A stretch of 64,000 nt of DNA from contig NC_056526.1 of the NCBI RefSeq assembly GCF_019175285.1, positions 11,660,691-11,724,690 on the forward strand, written 5' to 3'. The notes beneath the pieces were generated by a model. That model was given only the letters and a program-made list of their open reading frames with translations, was not told the DNA's origin and did not search any database. Position numbers and translations under genes: made by a program. Source of the DNA: Sceloporus undulatus (lineage: Eukaryota > Chordata > Lepidosauria > Squamata > Phrynosomatidae). Below, in pieces: positions 11,427-35,800 of this stretch; the first letter of the stretch is position 1, and each line of letters starts with the position of its first letter.

Positions 11427-11620
11427 GGGCTGCATCCACACTGGATAAATAACCCAGTTTGGCATTGCTTTAACTCTCTGTCTGGCTCAAGGCTATGGAA
11501 TTCTGGGAGTTGGAGTTTGTTGTGGGACCCAGACCCACAACAAACTCCAACTCCCAGAATTCCATAGCCTTGAGACAGACAGAGAGTTAAAGCGGTGCCA
11601 AATCGTTGTTAAAGTGGTGT
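11427..11620. mobile_element. Palindromic MITE (family P), copy 3, near-perfect hairpin
   Basis: Arms 11459-11527 and 11534-11602 are inverted copies with about 3 mismatches in 69. It starts with GGGCTGCATCCACACTGGAT. It lies 0.4 kb before the CMAS start. Confidence 0.85.
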
Positions 11621-11631
11621 TAACCCAAATG

Positions 11632-11830
11632 TTGAAGGGTCTGAAAACCATGTCCTATTAGGAAGCTGGGGCTGTTCAGCCTGGAGAAGAGCAGATTAAG
11701 AGCCCTGTTTAAATACTTGAAGGGATGCCATATTGAGGAGGGAGCAAGCTTGTTTTCTGCTGCCCCAGAGACTAGGAGACAGAAGAATGGAATGGAATGG
11801 ACAGGGAAAGAGATTCCATTTCAATATTGC
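11632..11830 (+). mobile_element. CR1 LINE remnant abutting the CMAS promoter
   Basis: AAAACCATGTCCTATTAGGA, GAGCAGATTAAGAGCCCTGT, TTGAAGGGATGCCATATTGA: same segment as 960-1180. It stops about 10 bp before the ZNF143-like motif of CMAS. Confidence 0.8.
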
Positions 11831-11835
11831 TGACT

Positions 11836-24838
<13,003 letters not shown>

Positions 24839-25100
24839 AGGCCTGAAGCTGGGGGGAAGAAGTCTTTTGATTCCATTCTGTTGGTCTCTTTGTTTACTTG
24901 TGCCTTTAGAAAAACAACAACAACACATTTTGGGAAGCCAAAGGGCACTGTCAGGAATTATTTAAAGCATGTGTTTTCAGGCACTTGAACCAAATAGTTA
25001 AATTCTCTCTTCCAAATCTTTGCTGGTGTTAACAGCCATCCAACTGAAGTTGACTACAGTCAACATTGCTCAGTAAGCCTGAAAAATTGGCGGTATTGCT
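24839..25100 (+). other. CMAS: Probable proximal CMAS 3' UTR
   Basis: Non-repetitive sequence follows the TAA. No AATAAA was found in the first few hundred bases. An AATAAA at 28087-28092 followed by a G/T-rich stretch could be a distal polyadenylation site, but the 3.2 kb between holds a SINE and other repeats. The UTR end is therefore unknown. Confidence 0.35.
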
Positions 25101-25671
25101 GTCCCTCCTCTCAGGGGATGTTGATGTTTTCTTTTTCAGAATCAATTGTACGATTCTGTCACGGGCACAGAGCTATGGTGTGAGGAACTGATAGCATTGT
25201 TTAGAACTTATTTTCCCTGCAGAGAATGGTCTCTCTTCTCCTGTTGGCAACAAAGACTCTCCTTCCCTTTCCAGTAAGAATACACTGTGTGTTCTGGCAC
25301 TTCACAAAGTGTGTATCTGCAGCAGGGTCTGTCTAAGGGCTCCCAAGATTACAAGAGACTGAATTCGACCCCTGCCCTGATTTGAATAGGTGAAAGGGAG
25401 TTTCATTGCTCAGCAGTAGAACACATAATTTGAATGCAGAAAATCCCTGGTTCAGTCTCAGCATAAACATGACCAGGGATCCTTGACTCCAGAGTTTGAG
25501 GGCACCAGCCTGAAGCAGTGTGGTTAGGGAAGATGGGAGGCATGCATTAGAAGAATCAGGGAGCTTGTGATGTGAAACAGTCTGTCACCAAAACATGGAT
25601 TATTTTATTTAATTATTTTCATTTTGAGCTACAAAATCCAGAATCCCTTAGCCAACATGGCTGTCTTGGCA

Positions 25672-25868
25672 GAATGCAAAGACATTGCTGTGTTATTCTG
25701 GAAAACCAAGTAGACTTCAGTCTATTTCCTTAGATGCATGAACTTTCTGGACTCTCCACTTCATGTATCTGAGGAAGTAGGCTCAAATCTGTGAAGCTCA
25801 TGATACCAACTTCTCTCTTTCAGTTAGTCTCACAGATGCTACAAGATCCCTTTGAATAATGACTATGT
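25672..25868. mobile_element. Palindromic element (family Q), copy 2
   Basis: TTGCTGTGTTATTCTGGAAA .. TCAGTTAGTCTCACAGATGC .. TACAAGATCCCTTTGAATAA. Worn copy. Confidence 0.55.
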
Positions 25869-26221
25869 TGGTTAGGGAATTCTTGGAGGTGTACTCCAAA
25901 AAGTAACTATTGTAATTAGGGATCTACCTAAGATTCCGAAGAGCTACTTCGAGCCAGTTAACCATCCTGGTTCCTGATGCTAGTCCATAGATTCCTCATT
26001 ATGTTTTGAGGCTCATCTTTAGATCTGATGCTCTGCTTTTTGGCATATCCTGTCCCTTTGCTCTTACTTTTGATCCAGTTTGTGCAGTTGGCAGAGTCAT
26101 ACATAGGGTATTTTTCCCTTAGAATGTACCACCAAGGTGAGGACTGAATGTTAGTTTCCCTTCCTTCTGAAAGAGCCATCTTTGAATATAGGAATAAAAT
26201 GTACATTAGATGAAGGCTAGG

Positions 26222-26432
26222 GCCAGCATGGTGTAGTGGTTTGAGCACTGAAGACCAGGGTTTGAATCCCTAATCAGCCATAGGAACCCACTAGTTGACC
26301 TTGGTCATGTCACACTCTCTCAGCCTGAGGAAGACAAAGGCCCCTCTGAACAAATCTCACCAAGAAAACCCCTTGATAGGGTTGCCTTAGGGTCGCTATA
26401 TATCAGAAATGACTTGAAGGCACATAACAAGT
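26222..26432 (+). mobile_element. tRNA-derived SINE between CMAS and the sulfotransferase
   Basis: GCATGGTGTAGTGGTTTGAG, ACCAGGGTTTGAATCCCTAA, CACACTCTCTCAGCCTGAGG, and tail AAATGACTTGAAGGCACATA. Confidence 0.85.
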
Positions 26433-26894
26433 AAGGCTAGGTTGAACACTTCTCCCTGACTTGTTATTTTTCAATTCAGCAGGGTGGCAGTGGAGAGTTG
26501 TATAAGCAAGTATGAGAAATTGTGATATAGTATTCATGTTTTGTTTTTCTGCTATTTTTAAGGCTAAATGAAACAAGGATGAATGTTATGCCACTTTCTG
26601 TGTAAGATGTCTGGTGGAAACTTTGACAGAGATGTTCAGCTCCTGGAAGTCCCAGCTAACATAGCCAAGTGTTGTGAATGTTGTTGGCTACTAGACTCAG
26701 GGCATTATAATCCAGAAAAGTCCCTTTCCCAAGCTCTGGCAAAATCCAAAATATCTAGAGGACTAAATGATTCCCACCCCTGGTTTAAAAGATATTTGAG
26801 GTGTTCACTATCTGCTGTGGATACATGGCTTGTGTACCTGGAAGGCTGTGCTGACATGCAAATACTACACCCAAAGATGCTGGCAAGGAGATTA

Positions 26895-27005
26895 GGAACT
26901 CTGAAGATGCCAACCACAGATGCTGGTGAAACATCAGGAGGAAAATTTTCTAGAATATGGCCACATAGCCCAAAAAACCCACAAAAAAACAAACCACAGA
27001 TTAGG
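26895..27005 (+). mobile_element. Penelope-like/hammerhead-like repeat, single copy
   Basis: CTGAAGATGCCAACCACAGA TGCTGGTGAAACATCAGG, then TTTTCTAGAATATGGCCACA, as at 21612-21790 but not palindromic. Confidence 0.5.
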
Positions 27006-27009
27006 AACC

Positions 27010-29490
27010 CTTGAAAAAGACATTGGTCTGCATGCAACTCTGTTAAGAGTAGAGCATGTTCACACATTTTATGTTGTCACTAAGAACTGCCTTTACTTAA
27101 AGTTGTCCAGTGCTTAGCTGCCATTTGTGCAAAGATTCACTCTGCACTGGATTGAAAACTATATGAAAATGGACGTATGAAGCTTGCTTTGTAGTGAGTT
27201 GTACCACTGGACCACCTTGTCCCTATACTGGCTGCTTGCTACTACCTATAGGCTGTCAGTGGGCCAATGAGATAACAGAAGCACTATGCAGGGACTGGCA
27301 ATCTTCCGCTCTACAGTTGTTGGACTGCAATTCCCATCAACCTTAGCCAGTGTTGACAGTGAGGAAGGGTCATCCAAAAACATCTAGAAGACCTCTAGCT
27401 ATCCTCCTCAGTACCACATAGACAACATGGTTACAACCTCTTGGTACAATGGGGGCCTTGTTAAAAAGAATCAACATTTATTCCATATTTGATGGTTCTG
27501 ATCAATATCCTCTTTTTAATCTGTGAATACTGTAGTTCTGTTTTTGATTTTGTTTTAATCTGTGGTGAATATTGATTGTGATTTATCTTTTCTATTTGGT
27601 TTACAGTGTGCTTTGGGGCTCTTATTTATTTATTTATTCCCCACAAGTTTGCCTGTCTAAATGAAGTTAGTCAAGAGGTGGGAACAGTTAATTTTTGAAT
27701 TGCATCTCCCAGAATCTCCCAGCTAGCTAGACAGTCAATATGCTCTGTGTGGGTGGGTGGGAGCTCTGCGAGTTATAGTCCAATGTTATTATTTTCACTT
27801 TTTCAAGCTCTGATTTCATGTCATCTTTACTGGAAGAAAATCCACCTGTGCAATCACAGTTTAGTTTGCCTATATTTTGCCTCTAGCATTCTGGTTTTTC
27901 AAGGAATTTGGGGCTTGGTATAAACTGGAGCTGGATTGTTACCTGATTAAATCTGCTGGCAGAAAAATCAAGAAGAAATTGCTCTTGAATGGAAGGTTGT
28001 ACTTTGAGTTCTTTCAAAGAAGGATAACTCTTCTTTCTGCTATTCAAACTACATAATAGTTTTGTTAAACATTCCTGTGGGTTAAAAATAAAGAATTTCT
28101 GTGCTCAAATGCTCTACTGGGAAATACTGGTGTCAAAACGTTGGGTATTTTTTAGCTGTTGTGCCTTGCTGTTTTTTTAGATATCAGGACAATAACTCAA
28201 CAGTGGTTAAAATAATTCCTCGTTAGGCTGGTTTTATTCAAAAGTAAAGAGGTTCATGTTCTTCCTTTTATGAATACAAATAGATATGCAGTTGCACCTC
28301 CATATCCATGGATTGTAATAATTAACTAACCTATAAGAGTAGCCACATGGTGCCTGCCACATGGGTGCTTCCACATCAAGCTGCTAAATTCAAGAACCAT
28401 GAAACTGGAAAATCTAGCTTGGATAATGGTCTGATTCTGGCAGTCTGTGCTTGCTGGGCTGGGCTTGTGACTGAATCTGATCAGTATATTCTTAGATTCT
28501 GCTTCCAATTAGATCCCCCAAATGTATAGACTCATAGTGTTTTATGTGTCAAGTGCTTCCCAAATGATATTTGTAAATGCCTGGTGATTCCAACAGTCAG
28601 CCAGTAGGGGTGAGAAAGCATGAAAGGGTTTGCTTATGCATATATTCTTTAAATCGGGGTGAGCAGCTATGTCTTCCCAAGTGGTTTAGGTTTATACATT
28701 CCAGGAGCCCTAGTCAGCATTGCCAGTGGTAAAAGACTATGGTATTGTGGTTTTTAAAGTTTGCCACTGGGGTGATGAAGGTTGTTGTAATGCTTGGGGG
28801 GGACGGGACATTGTACTAAGTCTACCTCCTACTCAGATTTTTTTTAAATGCATACATAAGTTGTCACTATCTGTCTCTGTCCCCTTTGTGCAAGGGATGT
28901 ATGGTTCCATGAAAATGTGAGGAAGAGGATATATGTCTCAATGTATTAAAAATCCAATTTTTCTTTAAGCAATTTTTTACCCTAAGCTTTAAACGCTTCT
29001 ATTTTTTTTAGCTGTATGTTTTACATATTTTTCCTACACTGTCCAGACCCCTTTTCATACCTAACTGTGAACCATTTAGTATGGCTGTCCTTTTAGGTTC
29101 TAAGCAACCAGTTTGATGCTGGGACAGACCTATTTCCAGTATTTGGATTGTTTCCTAGAATAATTTCTATCCCCCTCCCCTTGACACACACACACACACA
29201 CACTCAGTCAGTATGCTAGTTGGGGAGATTTTGGGAGTTGTAGTCCAAAAACTAACTTTTCTAGCCTCTGAGCAAACATGGCTTTGAATCCTGTTGGTTA
29301 GTTTTAACTAAAGTAGACCCATTGAATTGTTCAACTGCAAGTCAACATAGATAGGTAAATTCCATTGTTTTACTGGGTCAACTATGGTTAGGACTAACAA
29401 TAGGATTCAGGCCTTCCACCTTTCATGTGACGTATAATTATACATTCATATCTCAGAATAATTACAAATAATTCAACAAGCATTGATCAT
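27010..29490. other. Spacer between CMAS and the sulfotransferase
   Basis: No ORF with recognisable homology. Holds small palindrome pieces (27300-27375; 29205-29262 with GGGAGTTGTAGTCC), a (CA)n run at 29185-29202, and the possible polyA signal at 28087. Confidence 0.5.
28087..28092 (+). terminator. Possible distal polyadenylation signal on the CMAS strand
   Basis: AATAAA sits in AAAAATAAAGAATTTCTGTGC, followed by T/G-rich DNA near 28130-28175. It is the only convincing + strand signal between CMAS and the sulfotransferase. Its link to CMAS is inference. Confidence 0.25.
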
Positions 29491-29501
29491 TTAAAAACCT
29501 A

Positions 29502-29507
29502 TTTATT
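29502..29507 (-). terminator. Likely sulfotransferase polyadenylation signal
   Basis: TTTATT on the + strand is AATAAA on the gene strand, about 190 nt after the stop, with no repeat in between. The position fits a short SULT 3' UTR. Seen in sequence; use is inferred. Confidence 0.5.
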
Positions 29508-29692
29508 AATCACACCAGCCACCTGAGTCCTATCTACACCATAAAAAAAAAATTTGTGCACATTCTATATTCCCTTTTAGAATGAAACCTAGTTCATGAA
29601 TCTTGGAAATAGCAGCTCTTTTGAGTATCTACTGACCCAGGGCAAATACACTTCTGTACAGTCACCAACTTCTGTACAGTTTTGCCTCCAAA

Positions 29693-29811
29693 TCAGCATT
29701 CATAAATGAGATGTTTTGCCACTTCACTGGATGCCATTTTCTTGTTAAATGTCTCTTCAAACATCCGGTTCTGTTTGGGTGTGAAATGATTTTTCCAGTC
29801 ACCAACAGCAC
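29693..29811 (-). CDS. Sulfotransferase coding exon 6 and stop
   Basis: Acceptor aattctttag|. The exon encodes (G)AVGDWKNHFTPKQNRMF, EETFNKKMASSEVAKHLIYE and C, then TGA (29693-29695). The GDWKN motif contacts PAPS. The usual TV and Glu of the dimer motif are Pro and Arg here. Confidence 0.95.
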
Positions 29812-32800
29812 CTAAAGAATTAATGGGGGTTGGAGGGGAGAGAGATGAAGAGTTATGAATTTACCATAACAGAAATGGGGAAAGTTGCTTTTTCAATTAG
29901 AAAAAGTAACTTTTCCAAGCTTTAAACTAGATTGTTACTGTTGCAAGGATACAGCATGTACAACTGCAGTGAAGATATAAAATCTGGGATGCTTGTAATG
30001 AAAACTGACCCTGTGAGGAAGCCATTTCCTAGTGCACATGGCTTCCACTTCACCTTGCTCTATATGTGTCATGTCCATCATCATCTAAAGTATTCATGAT
30101 AGATGAGATGAAATAGTCTCACATAGTAGGAGCTTGATCTGCACTTGGTGTCCCTATTGTTCTCTTCATTGTTCTTTTAGACGGTGTCTGCATGCAACAG
30201 ACTCTCATAATGTGCTTTCTGGATAGTATCACCCTAGATTGCAACTGGGTAGAAGGTATATCATGCCTGAATGTCTTCCATGTTGGAAATTAAAGCACTC
30301 AGTGATATAGCAAGTATTGTGGACCAGTAACAGAGTGGAGTGGGAAATAGTCAAACAGCCTCTGGTTTTCTCTTCTCATCTTGCCTAACTTGTACAACCT
30401 TGACCAAAGAATGGTACACTCCTGTCTGGGATGGTCATCCCCTTCCACGAGTCGCAGCTTCAGGAGAGGCACACTTGGAGCAGTGTGGAAGGGAACACCC
30501 ACTTAGCTACTAGGTTCTATCTGGCAGAGTCTCCATAATGATTGGGCAGACTGGCACAGATGGAGTATGTGCTTGTTCACCTTATTATCATAGTAACATG
30601 AACTCTCCTTCCCCATCATCAGGGGATGGGGGTTGGTTAGGAGGAAATTAAGGAAATGCTGACACCAGCAGTAACAGCAAAAAACAAGAAGGAAGCATTG
30701 TTGAGCACATGGCAGTGGCTTTAAGGATCCGTGGAACAGGAGATGGTGGGAGCAGCAGATGTATGGCCCCTCACCTTCCAGAGGTCAGCTCTGAGCTAGC
30801 TAAGTCTTCAGTGCCTCGTGCCCTGTGGTCTGCAGAGCTACGGTACTCCAGGAGGCTGGCTTGGAAAATCACCTGTGCCATATTGTCAAAGTGTTTGCAC
30901 TAGTGGTAAGACTGTGGGTTGTTGGATTCACCTTGGAGTGTTCTGTAACCAGATTTGGGGACTTTGTACTAATGTTGAATTGATTTCCTAATACTCCCTT
31001 ATCCGGAATTGTGAAATCTGAAAATACTCCAAAAACCAAAACATTTTTCCCAGGTGGCTGAGATAGTGACACCATTGTACACAAACCTTTAAAATTACCT
31101 TCAGGCATATAAGATATATGAAACCTAAATGAGCTTTGTGTTTAGAATTGGGTCCCATCTCTGAGACACCTCATTACACTTTGTTAAACCGCTTAGTACA
31201 TTGGTGAGCGGTATAGAAATGTACTTGCTACTACTATGCACATATATGCAAATACAAGTATTCAAAACAAAAAAAAAACCCAACCCAAAAAACAAACAAA
31301 AAATCCCTTGAATCAATGGCTGAGTGCACCCTATTAGTGGCTCCNNNNNNNNNNCATGTCCATGGAGCAGTGGATTTGCTACTAGTTTTAGACCAAAATT
31401 CAAGGATGCCATCCAAGGCCCTAAACCACATCCTTCCAAATAGATTAAGCACCTTGGAAAACTCTAAGACTAAAACCCAGAGGGCATTCACCACCTTCCT
31501 GATACCAGGGTCACCAGCAACCACAACTTCCCATGGAAGAGGGCAAACTTTCATAGAGAGAATTAGGAAGGTGGGTAAGTTCTTAAGTAAGCAAGCAAGC
31601 CTACTTAACAAATATTTTTTAGCTGGCTCTTGTCTCAGGGATTGTCCCATTCCCAGCTGGGCTGCCTGAGCATCATCGGTTTATCCCTCCCGAATCCCTC
31701 CGGAAGCAAGTGCTGACTACCAATCAGGGTATTTTAACCCGAATGCCCTCTTGGAGAAATTGGGTTTAAAATGAAGGCGCCTGGCTGTCAGTCAAATTTA
31801 GTTCAGCGATCGTCATAGGTGACGTTTCCAGCACTCATTGGGGCATCGGAAGTGTGCTTCCCCCCCTCCTTTTTTTTAAAGAACCAGGTGCCAGAATGCG
31901 CACATTTTGTCAAATTTAAAAACCTCCTCTGTGTGTGTGTGTGTTGTGGGCATTTGGGTCAGTGCAGGTTATGATCTGCCCTTGGCCCCATTTTCGACCC
32001 CAAAATGCAAGCTAATGCCATCTCTGCATCCTGTATCCTCCCCCCTCCTTGGCACCCCAGAATGGCTCATACACATGCAACAACAACAACAACAACAATA
32101 ATAATAAATTCCTCACCTCGGAATGCCAGAAAAGGATGCAATGCTATGCATTCTTTGCTTTCCCTAGGCTACCCCTGAATTCCTTAGAGACAATAGCAAA
32201 AGCATTCTGTGTGTACCAATTTGCCAAATTGGAAAGAGAAACATTGTAACATTCGCATTGTAGCATTCATTCGCAGAGGAAAAAAAGTATTGCAAAGTGC
32301 CCTTTGCAGCATTTCTCCTTTGCTGCAAGTGAGGAAATGAAAGGAAAAGTGAGCAAGCAGCTAGCCATGTTCTATGTAATAATAATAATAATAATAATGT
32401 TTTATTTTTAAACCGCTTTTCCGTGATGATCAAAGCAGTGTACAAGTAAAAATTGCAATAACAGAATACAGAATAAAAATTGCAATACATAAATAAAACT
32501 TTCAATAAAAACATCCCAATTATACAAATTAAAACCATCACATCAAAACCAAGCCAGCTGAATAGGGTCAATAATACAATACATATAGGGGGGAGTCACA
32601 TGATCTCAAAGGACATCGGGGAAGGCTTGCCGAAACAAGAAGGTCTTGAGTCTCTTTTTAAACAGATCCAGGGAGGTGGTGGAGCGGAGCTCGTCGGGAA
32701 AGGTGTTCCAGGTCCTAGGGGCCGAGATGGAAAAGGTCCTTTGCGAGGTTGACACATATCTTGTTGTCGGGATCCTCAGCAAATTCTTGCCGACTGACCT

Positions 32801-35800
32801 GAGTGTGCGGGGCGGATTATATGGGGAGAGGCGGTCCTCCAAGTACCCTGGGCCCAAGCCATTTAGAGCTTTATATATATCTACAGTGGTACCCCGGGAT
32901 ACGAATGCGCCGCCTTACGAAATTTCCGGGTTACGAAAAAAATCCATTTAAAAAAACTGTTCCGGGTTACGAAGGTTATTTCGGGTTACGAAAAAATTTT
33001 TGGTGCTTTTCGGCGCTATTTCGCACGAAATCGCGGCTTTTCCCCATTAGCGCCTATGGCTTTTTCGGCTTACGAAGTATTCCGGGTTACGAAAGCGGCG
33101 GCGGAACGAATTAATTTCGTAACCCGGGGTACCCCTGTACCTGAAGCAAAAACCATGCACATTTTTTGCCAAAAATAATTTTAAAACATTAAAAACCGAA
33201 AGGGAAAGGTCCCTGCTGGAGAGCAGAGGCTTGGCTTGCTGTGGCCCTCTGACCTGCCCTGAATTGACCCTGTCAGTCACCTCGATTCCCCCTTTTTGCC
33301 TCCTGTCATTTGCCTCCTGTCAGATTCCCCTTTTTTGCATCCTTCCTCTGGCTCCTTCCTCTCCCTCCTCCTCCTCCTTTGCCCTGATGAGGGGAGGGAA
33401 TGCCCTGCCCACTGCCCTCCCTCTCACCTAAATCCCTGAACTTGCCCCAGTCATGATCAGGGGCAAGTTCATATTCAGCAGAACCCGGGTTTTTTCAAAA
33501 GAGACGGCTTTTGCCCTGATTGCAAATGACCCACATTTCCGGGGCATTTGACACGAAACGCTTGTGCAAGCCTCTGATTCGCTTGTGGGAGATTTGGGGC
33601 CAATATGAACTTCACGTGAAAGAATTGATTTCTGATCCGGGGTAAAGTGTAGTCTGAATGGCCCCATTCATTTCTGTCCCTGAATGAAGGTTCTCCTCTT
33701 CAGGCTTCCATCCAGTCAACCCTTTCACCTGCTACCTTGTTCTCTTTGTTTCAGTAAAAAACAGATAAGACAAGTTGCTCTCTCATAGGAAGAAATGTGT
33801 CTGGTCTCTGTTTAGTTTCAGATAAGCCCAGCAACTTTGTCCTACAGGACTGGGTGTACTATAGGTGTGCTGACAGTTAGAGCACAGGAGGCCCAGAAGG
33901 AACAGATAAGAAAAGCCAGATAAAGAAGTAGCCTGTGACCCTGGTTTACTGAGAATGAATCAAATGACTTGGGATCAGACTCCCACCAATTTTGTATCCA
34001 TTATAGGGTGAAATCCAGTTGCTAGTACTAACTAGAGGAGACTCATCAAATCAATATAGTTTACACATAGTATCTGCTATACCATTCAGCCATTGCTTCA
34101 AGGTTTCTACTGCAGTTGGGACAACCAAATAGATCTAGGCTATTGGCTCTTCCTATGAGTATTGAAAGAGTCATGCAGAATATAGGATTATAAACAAGAG
34201 TATTCCATATGCTGCAAAGTGGCCCTGTAGAAATGTTTTCCACTTCATTCGTCCTCTTACATATTATTTTCCTCCAATCCCAAATGGCACTATCCATATT
34301 TGCAACACAGAAGTATATTCTGGAAGCTGGATGACAGTCTGAGTTTCAGGTTTTAGAGTAGCGCTGAGTGGGTCAGTGATACAGAGGAAGTTGGGGGCCA
34401 TCCTGCCGAAGTGCCCCACATTTTCCTTACTGCTGCCCACTCATTTTTTTAAACCTGACACAACACCTCTCTAAGAATCTCTAGGTCCTCCAGCACAACT
34501 CTGCTGACATCTGTTATAAGCTGGCCATAGAATTGCACTGGAGCACCTACAAACGCCTAGAGAAGTGTTTCTCTAGAAAGCCCATAGGTCCTTCAGTGTG
34601 ACTAGCAGAGTTGCACTGGAAGACCTAGAAATCCCTAGAGATAACATATTAATCGAATCCACAAGTCAGAGGAAATTATCATAGAAGGACAGGACAGGAT
34701 AGGGATCACTCTCCCGTCCTTATCCCATCCATGACTGCAATTGTATGAAATCCTTTAGTACACGTAGCACATATCCTGTCACTGAAAAGGAATTGTATTA
34801 ATGCGAACTCCCGTTAATACAAAATGCCAGGACAATTTTACTTCAATGACAGGACAATGACAGAATCAGTGCTATGTCATATGAAAGTATTTCATCCAGT
34901 TGCGGTCACTCGCTCTTCCCAGGTGGGACAATGTCTGGATAAGCGCAATGCTGTGTGAAAATCCTTCCAGCACGAATGTGGGGGCATGGATGTCCTTTTC
35001 CCATCTGATAATCTCCAAAGCTACAAATGTGGAGGGCCCAAGTATACTTCCAGAGGGGGAGACTGCAAGACAGAGCTTTCATGGGGTGTGCCTTCTCTGC
35101 CTTGCTCTTCGCATGGCTTTCAGCCAGAGCTCGAAAAGTTACTTTTTAAAAAAGTAATTACTGTTCTAGTTCTAAGGCCCCCTAAAAGTATATAGTTACT
35201 CTTACACACATATATACTCAGAGGCTACAGACCTATATAACAATGTATCTCCACTCCCTTTTGCTCTCCAAGCACAAGGTAACTGTGCTGCCTGGCCACC
35301 TCTCTTGTGGTCATTTAGTGGCTAGAAGAAGGCAGGAGACAGGCAGCCAGCATCCAGCTGGGTTCCTGCAGACAGAAACACAATGATTATACCTTCCTTC
35401 CAGACCTGCAGAGGACCACCACAGATCCAGAACTATGCCACCATCTGCCTATAGGAGCATGAGCAGTTACTGCTTGGCTGCCATCAGGAGACCGGATGTA
35501 AAATTCTGCCCAGGCAGAACAACATTAGTTATCACAAAAGCAGCACTGTTATTCCTTGTCAAGGAACAGGTACACTGTCACTGAGCACCAACTGGTGTCT
35601 TCAACATCAGTGGAGAGCATGTGTCCCAGTTTTTACTCAGAAATTTAAAGGAGTTATCAATGGTGCTGAGCACCATTTACTCTACTCTGAGTAGAGTAAA
35701 ACTCACCCACTGACCTGGAAGCCACCACTGATGGCACAGAGGTATACCTTTGCTTCTCAAGAAAATTAATTAATTTCACTGAATTAATTATATCAAAGAT

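Noticed and set aside
26583-27014. 143-codon + strand frame after CMAS
   Set aside because: It covers a Penelope-like repeat and unrelated sequence, with no recognisable domain.
31234-31669. Overlapping frames on both strands around the gap at 31345
   Set aside because: They run through the N gap, match no family I know, and have no splice or codon support.
32885-33114. Open frames repeated at 5083-5292 and 32803-33114
   Set aside because: The same translated non-coding MITE in two places, not a paralogous gene pair.
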